Source: an uncultured Pelagibacteraceae bacterium
Lineage (GTDB): Bacteria; Pseudomonadota; Alphaproteobacteria; Pelagibacterales; Pelagibacteraceae
Reading direction: 5' to 3'
Assembly (NCBI GenBank): GCA_902618695.1
Contig: CACNCB010000004.1
Coordinates: forward strand, 17,144-81,143
DNA: 64,000 nt
Shown here: positions 28,800-37,437 of the stretch, one piece after another
Numbering within the stretch: position 1 is the first letter of the stretch
Layout: each line of letters starts with the position of its first letter
Notes under the pieces: generated by a model
Told to the model about the DNA's origin: nothing
What the model saw: only the letters and a program-made list of their open reading frames with translations
Databases searched by the model: none
Position numbers and translations under genes: made by a program

Positions 28800-30254
28800 A
28801 TGTCAGTTCAAATTACTTATAAAAACAAAATATCATATAACAATGCTCATAATTTGGTTTTATTTGTTGATGAAAAGTTCAATATTCCCAATTTAAAGAA
28901 GCATATATCACCTTCTGATTATTCACTTATCTTAGACTTAATTAAAACTAAAGATCAAAAAAAGAAAATTCTAGCTTTCGAAATTAGTTCTAAGAAGAAA
29001 ATAATTTTAGTTTCATTAAAAAAAAAAATTAATAATTCTGATGTTGAAAATTTAGGGGCAAGTTTTTATTCTGAATTCAAAGACAGTAAAATTAAAGAAT
29101 ATATTATTAATTCAGAAACTTTATCAAGAAATCAAAAAAATTTAGCAGGTTATTTCGCTCATGGTTTAAAATTAAAATCCTATTTATTTGAAAAATATAA
29201 AACTAAAAAAAATAACAATAAATTTGTATTAATTATCACTGGTAAAAATCAACCATCTACTAAAGATCAAATAAAATTAAATGCAATCGAACAAGGCACT
29301 TTTTACACAAGAGATTTAGTGTCTGAGCCTGGAAACGTCCTTCATCCTGATGAATACGCAAAAAGATTAAATTCTCTAAGAAAGTATGGTTTAAAAGTTA
29401 CGGTGTATGATGAAAAAAAATTAAAAAAACTTGGAATGAATACCTTACTGGGTGTTGGGCAGGGCAGCATTAGGGGATCGTATCTTGTTACTATGGAATG
29501 GAATGGTTTAAATAAAAAATCTAAACCATTGGCATTTGTAGGTAAAGGAGTTTGCTTTGACACTGGAGGAATATCTTTAAAGCCTGCAAAATTTATGGAA
29601 GATATGACTTATGACATGGCTGGTTCTGCAGTTGTAGTAGGATTAATGAAAAGTCTAGCTTTAAGAAAAGCAAAAGTTAATGTTGTCGGTGTAGTTGGTC
29701 TTGTTGAAAATATGCCTGGAGGAAACGCACAAAGGCCAGGTGATATTGTAAAATCATATAGTGGAAAAACAGTAGAAATTTTAAATACGGATGCTGAAGG
29801 TAGATTAGTTCTTGCAGATGCCTTAACTTACACAGAAGAAAAATTTAAGCCAAAACTAATAGTAGATTTAGCTACTTTAACTGGAGCAATAATTGTTTCA
29901 TTAGGTTCTGAATATGCTGGTTTATTTTCAAATGATGACAATTTATCAAAACAATTAATAAATGCTGGGGAGAAAGTAGAGGAAAAAGTTTGGAGAATGC
30001 CTCTGAATAAAAATTTTGACAAGTTAATTGATTCAAAAAATGCAGATATGCAAAATATTAATTATGTTGGGGGAGCAGGTTCAACAACGGCTGCTCAATT
30101 TTTGCAAAGATTTATTTTAAATAAAACACCTTGGGCACACTTGGATATAGCAGGAATGGCATTTTCTAAATATGGAGGAGCATTAAATTCAGGTGGTGCA
30201 ACAGGTTATGGAGTGAGATTATTAAGCAAACTAATAGAGGATCATTATGAGTAA
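28800..30254 (+). CDS. pepA: Leucyl aminopeptidase (M17 family)
   Basis: A 484-aa cytosolic di-zinc aminopeptidase. The metal- and substrate-binding segments are GKGVCFDTGGISLKP, MTYDMAGSA and NTDAEGRLVLADALTY, the M17 signature. I chose ATG 28800; an in-frame TTG at 28785 would add five residues without support. It overlaps ndk by 8 bases, so the two are coupled. Confidence 0.95.
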   Translation: MSVQITYKNKISYNNAHNLVLFVDEKFNIPNLKKHISPSDYSLILDLIKTKDQKKKILAFEISSKKKIILVSLKKKINNSDVENLGASFYSEFKDSKIKEYIINSETLSRNQKNLAGYFAHGLKLKSYLFEKYKTKKNNNKFVLIITGKNQPSTKDQIKLNAIEQGTFYTRDLVSEPGNVLHPDEYAKRLNSLRKYGLKVTVYDEKKLKKLGMNTLLGVGQGSIRGSYLVTMEWNGLNKKSKPLAFVGKGVCFDTGGISLKPAKFMEDMTYDMAGSAVVVGLMKSLALRKAKVNVVGVVGLVENMPGGNAQRPGDIVKSYSGKTVEILNTDAEGRLVLADALTYTEEKFKPKLIVDLATLTGAIIVSLGSEYAGLFSNDDNLSKQLINAGEKVEEKVWRMPLNKNFDKLIDSKNADMQNINYVGGAGSTTAAQFLQRFILNKTPWAHLDIAGMAFSKYGGALNSGGATGYGVRLLSKLIEDHYE

Positions 30255-30657
30255 TTTAGAACAAACATTATCAATTATAAAACCAGATGCAGTGGAGAGA
30301 AATATAGAGAACGAAATTAAAGAAATGTTTAAATCTAATGGTTTTACAATTTTAAAAGAAAAAAAAATCCAAATTGAAAAATCAGAAGCTGAAAAGTTTT
30401 ATAAAGTTCATGAAACAAAACCTTTTTATAATGATTTATGCGCCTATTTATCATCAGGCCCAATAGTTGTAATGGTTCTCGAAAAAAATGATGCAGTTTT
30501 AGGAAATAGAGAATTAATGGGTGCTACAAATCCAGAAGATGCAGAAGAAGGCACAATTAGAAAAAAATACGGGATTTCAATAGACAAAAACTCTGTCCAT
30601 GGATCAGATAGCGTTGAAAATGCTAAAATTGAAATTGATTTTTTCTTTAAAGATTAA
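30247..30657 (+). CDS. ndk: Nucleoside diphosphate kinase
   Basis: A 136-aa kinase that equilibrates nucleoside di- and triphosphates. QTLSIIKPDAVERN is the conserved start and the phosphorylated histidine is in NSVHGSDSVE. Length is typical. It overlaps pepA by 8 bases and the convergent purN by 11. Confidence 0.96.
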   Translation: MSNLEQTLSIIKPDAVERNIENEIKEMFKSNGFTILKEKKIQIEKSEAEKFYKVHETKPFYNDLCAYLSSGPIVVMVLEKNDAVLGNRELMGATNPEDAEEGTIRKKYGISIDKNSVHGSDSVENAKIEIDFFFKD

Positions 30658-31228
30658 AAACTTTTAATACAGCTTTTGGGTACAGTTTATGCTCTTCAAC
30701 TAAGATTTTTTTAGCAAGAGAGGATTCTGTATCTTTTTTTGAAATTTTTACTTTCTTTTGTAGGATAATCTTCCCTGAGTCTAACCTAGCATTTACAAAA
30801 TGAACAGTGCATCCTGAGTATTTTTCCTTATTATTTAACACTCTTTGGTGAGTATTTAATCCTTTATATTTAGGCAGTAAAGAGGGGTGTATATTTAAAA
30901 TTTTTCCTTTAAATTTTTTTATAAAATTTTTTGATAAAATTTTCATAAATCCAGCTAGACAAATTATTTCAATATTATTTTTTTTTAAGATAGTAATTAG
31001 ATTATTCTCACTTAATTTTTTGTTTTTAAAATTTAAAACTTTTTTTTTAATTTTAAATTTTTTGGCATAATTTAAACCCTTTGCCTTAGAGTTATTTGAA
31101 ACGATAAAGTTAATTGATATAGGAGATAATTTAGTTTTAGAAAATTTAATTAAAGATTTTAAATTACTGCCTGTGCCTGAAATAAATACAGCTGCTCTAA
31201 TTCTATTGATACCAGTTGATAGAACCAT
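30647..31228 (-). CDS. purN: Phosphoribosylglycinamide formyltransferase
   Basis: A 193-aa enzyme that adds the first formyl group in purine synthesis. The phosphate loop SGTGSNLKSLI, the catalytic LAGFMKIL, IHPSLLPKYKGLNTHQR with its histidine, and SGCTVHFV are all present. Start ATG 31228 lies 26 bases inside purM, an unusually long coupling overlap with no better start available. Confidence 0.95.
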   Translation of the reverse strand: MVLSTGINRIRAAVFISGTGSNLKSLIKFSKTKLSPISINFIVSNNSKAKGLNYAKKFKIKKKVLNFKNKKLSENNLITILKKNNIEIICLAGFMKILSKNFIKKFKGKILNIHPSLLPKYKGLNTHQRVLNNKEKYSGCTVHFVNARLDSGKIILQKKVKISKKDTESSLAKKILVEEHKLYPKAVLKVFNL

Positions 31229-32234
31229 TTAACTTAACTTTGTTTTTACCATTTAAAATTTTTCCGATAACATATGGTTTGTATTCTTTTGAAAAAAATT
31301 TACTTATTTTTTTTAAATTTTTACTTTCAACAATAAGACAAAAACCAACTCCACAATTAAATGTTTTGAGCATTTCTTTATCAGAAATTCCATTACTTTT
31401 AAGCCAATTAAATATTTTAGAAGTTTTAATTTTATCTAAACTAATATGTGCAGAGAGCTTATCTGGCATAATTCTTTTAATATTATCAGACAAACCTCCC
31501 CCAGTTATATTTGCACAACCATTTATTAAGTTGTTGTTTATCAAATTCATTATTTCTTTAACGTATATTTTAGTTGGTTTTAGAAGCTCAGATTTTAAAA
31601 ATTTATTTTTTTTAATATTTATTTTTTTTTGTTTTAATAAATATCTTACAAGAGAATACCCATTAGAATGTAAACCACTGGAAGGAATTGCAACTATAAG
31701 ATTATTTTTTTTAATTTTATTTTTATTTAAAATTCTATTCTTTCCTACAACTCCAACAGCAAAACCTGCGATATCAAATTTGCCTTTTTCATACGTATCT
31801 GGCATTTCAGCAGTTTCTCCACCAACAAGTTCAGATTCTGATTGATCACAGCCTTTGTTAATTCCTTTTATAATTGCTTTAAGTTTTTTTAGATCAATCT
31901 TATTTATCGAAATATAATCTAAAAAAAGTAAAGGTTTAGCTCCTTGAACAATTAAATCATTTACACTCATAGCAACCAGATCAATACCAATAGTATCAAA
32001 TTTATTTAATGTATTAGCAATTTCAATTTTGGTTCCCACACCATCAGTACAAGCAACGATTCTAGGTTGTTTAATATTACCTGGTATATTTGTGATTGAA
32101 CCAAACCCTCCTATATTAGAGAACTTTTTTTTGCCTCTTTTTTTTGCTGAAACTGTTGAAATGAAATCAACAAACTTGTCTGCAGCTTTAATATTAACTC
32201 CACTTTTTTTATAGGTAAATTTTTTTTTATTCAT
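31203..32234 (-). CDS. purM: Phosphoribosylformylglycinamidine cyclo-ligase
   Basis: A 343-aa AIR synthetase. It starts with FTYKKSGVNIKAADKFV, has the ATP-binding DGVGTKIEIA near residue 64, VGGETAEMPD near residue 138 and the ITGGGLSDNIKR segment near residue 243. It is one residue set longer than the bacterial average but complete. purM-purN is the standard pair. It is divergent from the DUF2066 gene across only 11 bases. Confidence 0.95.
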   Translation of the reverse strand: MNKKKFTYKKSGVNIKAADKFVDFISTVSAKKRGKKKFSNIGGFGSITNIPGNIKQPRIVACTDGVGTKIEIANTLNKFDTIGIDLVAMSVNDLIVQGAKPLLFLDYISINKIDLKKLKAIIKGINKGCDQSESELVGGETAEMPDTYEKGKFDIAGFAVGVVGKNRILNKNKIKKNNLIVAIPSSGLHSNGYSLVRYLLKQKKINIKKNKFLKSELLKPTKIYVKEIMNLINNNLINGCANITGGGLSDNIKRIMPDKLSAHISLDKIKTSKIFNWLKSNGISDKEMLKTFNCGVGFCLIVESKNLKKISKFFSKEYKPYVIGKILNGKNKVKLNGSINWYQ

Positions 32235-32245
32235 TAATATGTTTT

Positions 32246-33334
32246 ATGAAATTTATTTCTCTGCTTAGTAATTTAAAGCTTTTATATAATTTTTTTTTAT
32301 TTCTTGCTTTAATAAATATTTTCTTTTCCACAGGAAAAAGTCATGCAAAGACATTTTCTATAGATGATATTGAAATATCAACACCTTTTGAAATAAATTT
32401 TAATAAAAATGAAATTATCGATGAAGGATTTGTAAAGGCATTTAATGAACTAATTTTGTCAATTGTCCAAAGTAAAGATCAAGTAAAACTAAAAAATACA
32501 TCAATTAATCAAATAAAAGGAATGATAGAAACTTTCTCAATTAAGGAAGAAAAGTTTATTGATGAAATTTATTATCTTGTCCTAAATGTTTCATTTAATA
32601 AAAAAAATATATTTGATTTATTAAAAAAGAAAAATATTTTTCCATCTTTACCTGTGAAAAAAGATTTTTTATTCATCCCCGTAATTGTTGATCAAAATAA
32701 AAATCAAGTTTTAATGTTCTCTGAGAATAAGTTATTTTCCAGTTGGAATTTAAATAATAAAAAATACAGTCTTATAAATTACATTTTACCAACTGAAGAT
32801 TTAGATGATTTTAGATTGATAAAACAAAAAATTAACATTTTGGAAACTTATGACTTCAAAGAGATTATAAATAAATACAATATAAATGACCACATTATTA
32901 TGATTGTGTTTAAGGATAATAATAAAATTAGAGCATTTAACAAAATTTTTTTTAATCAAGACATCAATTTAAAAAATTTAAATTATACGGAAGTTAATTT
33001 TGATGATGAAGAAGAGTTATTTGAATTTATTGATAATTTAAAATTAGTCCACGAGGATTTTTGGAAATCACAAAATCAAATCAATACTTCAGTAAAGTTG
33101 TCTTTAAATATATCTATTGATAATTCTAATAATATAAAAATTAATAAATTTGAAAAAATTTTATCTGATATGGATTTGATATATAATTTTTCAATTTATA
33201 AGTTCGATAATCGAAATAATTTTTATAAAGTCATTTTTAATGGAACACCTGATAAGTTTTTAGAAATTATGAGCGATCAAAATTATGATTTTGAAATTAA
33301 AAATAAAATTTGGGTTTTAAATGACAAATCTTAA
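32246..33334 (+). CDS. DUF2066-type exported protein
   Basis: A 362-aa protein with an N-terminal hydrophobic signal segment (about residues 8-34, ending near KSHAKTF) followed by a mixed domain. The segments VKAFNELILSIV and INILETYDFKEI fit DUF2066, a family of unknown function usually encoded between purM and hda in alphaproteobacteria, exactly the position here. It is probably periplasmic. It overlaps hda by 14 bases. The call rests mainly on position and weak motifs. Confidence 0.72.
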   Translation: MKFISLLSNLKLLYNFFLFLALINIFFSTGKSHAKTFSIDDIEISTPFEINFNKNEIIDEGFVKAFNELILSIVQSKDQVKLKNTSINQIKGMIETFSIKEEKFIDEIYYLVLNVSFNKKNIFDLLKKKNIFPSLPVKKDFLFIPVIVDQNKNQVLMFSENKLFSSWNLNNKKYSLINYILPTEDLDDFRLIKQKINILETYDFKEIINKYNINDHIIMIVFKDNNKIRAFNKIFFNQDINLKNLNYTEVNFDDEEELFEFIDNLKLVHEDFWKSQNQINTSVKLSLNISIDNSNNIKINKFEKILSDMDLIYNFSIYKFDNRNNFYKVIFNGTPDKFLEIMSDQNYDFEIKNKIWVLNDKS

Positions 33335-33983
33335 TCAACAAATACTTAAATTTGATTATGATCAAAATTTTAAAGATCAGGATTTTTATGTTTCAAGCAG
33401 CAACGAACATTCTTTTAGCCTTTTAAATAGTTGGCCAAATTGGGATAAAAATTTTATAAACTTAATAGGTGAAAAGTTTTCAGGAAAAAGTCATTTAATA
33501 AATATATTTTTAGAAAAGTATAGAGGTATAAAAATTAATGCAGAAGATATTAATAATGACTTTCTTCAACAAATTAAAACCTATGAAAATATTATAATTG
33601 AGGATTTAACTGAAAAAATAAATGAAAACTTGTTATATACACTTATAAATATAATAGATCAGGATAATAAGTATTTAATAGTAACCTCAAAAATACCAAT
33701 AGTTGAGTTTAAATTTAAATTAAATGATCTTAATTCAAGATCTATTAATTTTATTTTATCTCAAATTGATAAACCTGGTGATGATTTAATCTATGCACTA
33801 ATATTAAAAAATCTTTCTGATCGTCAAATATCAATAGACCAAAAACTTATTGAATTTATAATTAAGAGAATTGATAGAACTTATGGCAAAATTTCCGATT
33901 TCATATATAAAATCGACGAAATTAGTTTAAAAAGAAAGAAACCAATCGATTTTAAAATTATAAAAGAAGCATTAGAGGTTTAA
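33321..33983 (+). CDS. hda: DnaA-like regulatory protein Hda
   Basis: A 220-aa DnaA-related AAA+ protein. The N-terminal NQQILKFDY fits a sliding-clamp-binding motif and the P-loop is GEKFSGKSHLI near residue 50. A lid and small C-terminal helical domain follow, with no DnaA DNA-binding domain. Hda-type proteins convert DnaA-ATP to DnaA-ADP after initiation, limiting re-replication. The P-loop has Glu-Lys-Phe rather than the usual Gly-Pro-x. Ends one base before aspS. Confidence 0.85.
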   Translation: MTNLNQQILKFDYDQNFKDQDFYVSSSNEHSFSLLNSWPNWDKNFINLIGEKFSGKSHLINIFLEKYRGIKINAEDINNDFLQQIKTYENIIIEDLTEKINENLLYTLINIIDQDNKYLIVTSKIPIVEFKFKLNDLNSRSINFILSQIDKPGDDLIYALILKNLSDRQISIDQKLIEFIIKRIDRTYGKISDFIYKIDEISLKRKKPIDFKIIKEALEV

Positions 33984-35768
33984 TTGAATAAATACAGAAC
34001 ACACAAGTGTAATGAATTAAGAAAAGAGGATATAGATAAAAAAATTTCTCTTTCAGGCTGGATAAATAAAAAAAGAGACCATGGGAATTTATTATTCATT
34101 GATTTGAGAGATAATTATGGAATTACCCAATGTATAATTGATAAAGATAATAAATATTTTTCTGATTTAGAAAAAATGCAATTAGAGACTGTAATTAAGG
34201 TTGAGGGAAAAGTAGTTAATAGATCCAAAGAAACAATAAATTCTGAAATAGACACAGGTGAAATAGAGATTGTTATTGAGAACTATCAAGTTTTAGGAAC
34301 TTGTAAAGAACTACCTATGCCAATCTTTAGTGATCAAGAATATGCTGAAGAAATAAGATTGAAATATAGATTTTTAGATTTAAGAAGAAAAAAAATTCAT
34401 GAAAATATTATTTTAAGATCTAAAGTTATTTCATACATCAGAAATGAAATGACTAAATTAGGTTTTTTAGAATTTCAAACACCAATTTTAACCTCATCTA
34501 GTCCAGAGGGCGCTAGAGATTTTTTAGTGCCTAGTCGTTTAAATCCTGGAAAATTTTATGCATTACCTCAAGCTCCTCAACAATTTAAACAATTAATAAT
34601 GGTCTCAGGTTTTGACAGATATTTTCAAATTGCACCTTGTTTTAGAGATGAAGATGCGAGAGCGGACAGAAGTCCTGGAGAATTTTATCAATTGGATTTA
34701 GAAATGTCATTTGTTGAGCAGGAAGATGTATTTAATGTAGTTGAGAAATTATTGGTTAACACATTTAAAAATTTTTCAACTAAAAAACTGATGTTTGATA
34801 TATTTCCAAAGATTTCATTCAAGGAAGCAATGCTTAAATATGGCACTGATAAACCAGATTTAAGAAATCCACTCATTGTAAATGATATAACTGAAATTTT
34901 TACAAGAGAAGATGTTTCATTTGAAATATTTAAAAAATTAGTAAAATCTGGATCTCAGGTAAGATGTATTATTACAAAAAATACGAAAGATAAGCCAAGA
35001 AGTTTTTTTGATAATATTGATAAATGGGCAAAAGAAGGAGGGGCTTCTGGGTTAGCTTATTTTACTTTTGAAAAAGATAAGGATATTTCAGCAAAAGGCC
35101 CTATAGGAAAATTTTTTTCTCAAGATGCATTGGCTGAAATCATAAAAAAAACAAACTGTGAAATAGGGGATAGTATTTTCATGGCTTGTGGAAAACAAGA
35201 CGAATTAGAAAAAATTACTTCACTAGCAAGAGATAAAATTGCAAAAGATCTGGATTTAATTGACGAAAATATTTTCGCATTTTGCTGGATTGTAGACTAT
35301 CCAATGTTTGAAAAAGATGAAACAACAAACAAGATTGAATTTAGTCACAACCCGTTTTCAATGCCCCAAGGTGATTTAAGTGAAAAGGATTTTGAAAACC
35401 CATTAGATATACTTGCTTATCAATACGACATAGTTTGTAATGGTATAGAATTATCTTCAGGAGCAATTAGAAATCATAAACCAGAACTTATGTATAAACT
35501 TTTCTCGATTGCAGGATATGATAAAAACCAAGTAAATGAAAAATTTAGTGGTATGATTAATGCACTTAGTTATGGCGCACCACCACATGGAGGAATAGCA
35601 CCTGGTATTGATAGAATCGTAATGTTACTTGCTAATGAGAAAAATATTAGAGAAGTTACAATGTTTCCAATGAACCAAAACGCACAAGATTTGATGATGA
35701 ATGCACCATCTGAGGTAAATCCAGATCAATTAAAAGAATTAAATTTAGCTTTAAAAACTAAAAAATAA
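33984..35768 (+). CDS. aspS: Aspartyl-tRNA synthetase
   Basis: A 594-aa class IIb synthetase of the bacterial type. An N-terminal OB-fold with KYRTHKCNELRKEDI leads to motif 2 (FRDEDARADRSPGEFYQ), the GAD insertion domain and motif 3 (GIAPGIDRIVML). Start is TTG 33984 directly after the hda stop; no ATG lies near, and the conserved YRTH start supports it. Whether it charges only tRNA-Asp or also tRNA-Asn cannot be told here. Confidence 0.96.
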   Translation: MNKYRTHKCNELRKEDIDKKISLSGWINKKRDHGNLLFIDLRDNYGITQCIIDKDNKYFSDLEKMQLETVIKVEGKVVNRSKETINSEIDTGEIEIVIENYQVLGTCKELPMPIFSDQEYAEEIRLKYRFLDLRRKKIHENIILRSKVISYIRNEMTKLGFLEFQTPILTSSSPEGARDFLVPSRLNPGKFYALPQAPQQFKQLIMVSGFDRYFQIAPCFRDEDARADRSPGEFYQLDLEMSFVEQEDVFNVVEKLLVNTFKNFSTKKLMFDIFPKISFKEAMLKYGTDKPDLRNPLIVNDITEIFTREDVSFEIFKKLVKSGSQVRCIITKNTKDKPRSFFDNIDKWAKEGGASGLAYFTFEKDKDISAKGPIGKFFSQDALAEIIKKTNCEIGDSIFMACGKQDELEKITSLARDKIAKDLDLIDENIFAFCWIVDYPMFEKDETTNKIEFSHNPFSMPQGDLSEKDFENPLDILAYQYDIVCNGIELSSGAIRNHKPELMYKLFSIAGYDKNQVNEKFSGMINALSYGAPPHGGIAPGIDRIVMLLANEKNIREVTMFPMNQNAQDLMMNAPSEVNPDQLKELNLALKTKK

Positions 35769-35769
35769 G

Positions 35770-36594
35770 TTATTTTTTACCTTTTAAACTTATTTTTACA
35801 TCTGAAAGATCAACTAGATTTTTTTTATAATTATTTCTTACGAAACCTTTACTAGTAATATCTTTTACTATTTTTAATAGTTGATTTTGATCCTCAGAAT
35901 TTTGATCTTCTGCGTTGATAGTATCATTTCCTCCAATTGCAGGAGTGTGGGCAAGATCTTCTCTGTTTTGATATGAAATAGCCAGTTCTCTGAAAATATA
36001 ATCTAAAATTGATGTGGCACTTAAAATTCTATCATTACCGTGGACTTTGCCAGATGGCTCAAATTTTGTACCAACAAATGCACTTATAAATTCATCTAAC
36101 GGAACCCCATATTGTAGGCCAAGAGACACAGCAATTGCAAAGTTATTCATTAAAGCTTTAACTAACTCACCCTCTTTACTGGTATCAATAAATATTTCTC
36201 CAATTTTGCCATCTTCATATTCTCCAGTATGTAGGTAAACTTTGTGATCACCAATAGTAGCTTTTTGAATATATCCTTTTCTCCTGTCAGGCATGCTGAA
36301 TCTTCTACCTGCATTCTCGTTTGCTAAATTTATACTTTTTATCACACTTTCTTTATTTATTCGGCTTTTGTTGTCTGTTTCATTTATTATTTCTACCTTT
36401 TTGCTTTCAAGGACTTTGTTATTTTTAGGATCCAGACTTTTCGTTTTTCTGTTATCAAGTTTTACATCTAAAACTTCGAATTTCCCATCATCTCTCTTCT
36501 CTAAATTTTTTAACTCTGCCTCATTAATATCATCTAAATAATGATTAACTTTAAAGGTACAGGTATAATAAGTTTCAACTAAATACTTTGCCAT
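35770..36594 (-). CDS. TSCPD-domain protein like the C-terminus of class II ribonucleotide reductase
   Basis: A 274-aa protein. From about residue 98 ([19 protein letters not shown]) through [18 protein letters not shown] to [21 protein letters not shown] it matches the C-terminal region of alphaproteobacterial B12-dependent ribonucleotide reductase NrdJ (TSCPD domain). The catalytic barrel, active-site cysteines and the C-terminal CxxC pair are absent; the only cysteine is Cys12. It is a stand-alone domain, not a truncated frame: no NrdJ sequence lies upstream or downstream. Role unknown; perhaps a remnant or a regulatory or nucleotide-binding protein. Converges on aspS with a 1-base gap. 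Confidence 0.78.
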   Translation of the reverse strand: MAKYLVETYYTCTFKVNHYLDDINEAELKNLEKRDDGKFEVLDVKLDNRKTKSLDPKNNKVLESKKVEIINETDNKSRINKESVIKSINLANENAGRRFSMPDRRKGYIQKATIGDHKVYLHTGEYEDGKIGEIFIDTSKEGELVKALMNNFAIAVSLGLQYGVPLDEFISAFVGTKFEPSGKVHGNDRILSATSILDYIFRELAISYQNREDLAHTPAIGGNDTINAEDQNSEDQNQLLKIVKDITSKGFVRNNYKKNLVDLSDVKISLKGKK

Positions 36595-36616
36595 TGGATC
36601 TCATTTAAATTTTAAT

Positions 36617-36644
36617 TTGAATAATGAATCAATTAATTTATATA
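36617..36644 (+). promoter_or_regulatory. Possible promoter of the NDUFA12-DUF2155 pair
   Basis: TTGAAT (36617-36622) and TATATA (36639-36644) are spaced by 16 bases on the plus strand, in the 113-base gap between two divergent genes, leaving a leader of about 55 bases. In such AT-rich DNA this could be chance. Confidence 0.35.
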
Positions 36645-36707
36645 CATATTCATATTTTAGTCTAATTTAATTTTTACAATTTTTAATTGAATAAATAAAA
36701 AAATATT

Positions 36708-37067
36708 ATGTTGACAATCTTAAGAAAAATTTTCACGTGGTGGAATCAAGATACTTTTGGAACAAGACTAAAAACAATTTTGTTTGGAAAACTTGTTGGT
36801 ACTGATGATTTGGGTAACAAATACTACGAGAGCAAAAGTGGAAAAAGATGGGTTATCTATTCAAACACAATTGACGCATCAAAAATTCCTGTTGAGTGGT
36901 ATTCTTGGATACATTTTACGCCTAATAAAATTGAAAAAAAACATACTTTAAAAAAATATGATTGGCAAAAACCTCATCAAGAAAATTTAACTGGAACTGA
37001 CTCAGCATATTATCCAAATAAAAATAAAGATGGTGTTAAAAAGAAATATTCAAGTTGGAAAGAATAA
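36708..37067 (+). CDS. NADH:ubiquinone oxidoreductase subunit NDUFA12 (B17.2)
   Basis: A 119-aa accessory subunit of respiratory complex I shared by mitochondria and alphaproteobacteria. The segments TRLKTILFGKLVGTDDLGNKYY, split here at KLVGTDD, and RRWVIY-like KRWVIYSN, then PVEWYSWIHF and WQKPHQENLTGT are the hallmarks of B17.2. Its last 38 bases overlap the DUF2155 gene in another frame, as in many alphaproteobacteria where the two genes are neighbours. Confidence 0.93.
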   Translation: MLTILRKIFTWWNQDTFGTRLKTILFGKLVGTDDLGNKYYESKSGKRWVIYSNTIDASKIPVEWYSWIHFTPNKIEKKHTLKKYDWQKPHQENLTGTDSAYYPNKNKDGVKKKYSSWKE

Positions 37068-37437
37068 TTTAAAATTAATCTATTTAGTTTTTTTGCTTTT
37101 TTTTTGTTTAGTTTTTAATGCAAATTCAAATAGTAATTTAGAAGGATCTTTTACTAATATAAAAATTTTAGATAAAATAAGTTCGAAAAATACTTTGCTA
37201 AAATTAGAAAATGGAAAATTAAAAAAATTTAAAGATCTAGAAATTAAAAGTATTAAATGTAAAAATTCTGAATTTGATGATAATCCAGAGATAACAGCTT
37301 ATATTCAGGTAAGAGATTTAACGAATAAAAATAATGACGAAGTTTTTGTTTTTAATGGCTGGATGTTTTCATCTAGTCCATCTATCAAACCTTTTGATCA
37401 TCCTGTCTATGACGTCTGGTTAATAAGTTGTTATTAA
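37030..37437 (+). CDS. DUF2155 exported protein
   Basis: A 135-aa secreted protein of unknown function. A hydrophobic signal segment (about residues 14-32) is followed by the DUF2155 pattern: LDKISSKNTLLKLENGK, a first Cys in SIKCKNSE, and the C-terminal FNGWMFSSSPSIKPFDHPVYDVW segment, broken here by its HPVYDVW core, ending in a second Cys. The two cysteines could form a disulfide in the periplasm. The ATG lies inside the NDUFA12 gene. Its stop shares TTAA with accC. Confidence 0.88.
   Translation: MVLKRNIQVGKNNLKLIYLVFLLFFCLVFNANSNSNLEGSFTNIKILDKISSKNTLLKLENGKLKKFKDLEIKSIKCKNSEFDDNPEITAYIQVRDLTNKNNDEVFVFNGWMFSSSPSIKPFDHPVYDVWLISCY

Noticed and set aside
31216..31845. A 209-codon open frame on the plus strand antisense to purM
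   Set aside because: It mirrors the purM frame on the opposite strand, has no family resemblance, and purM is fully convincing.
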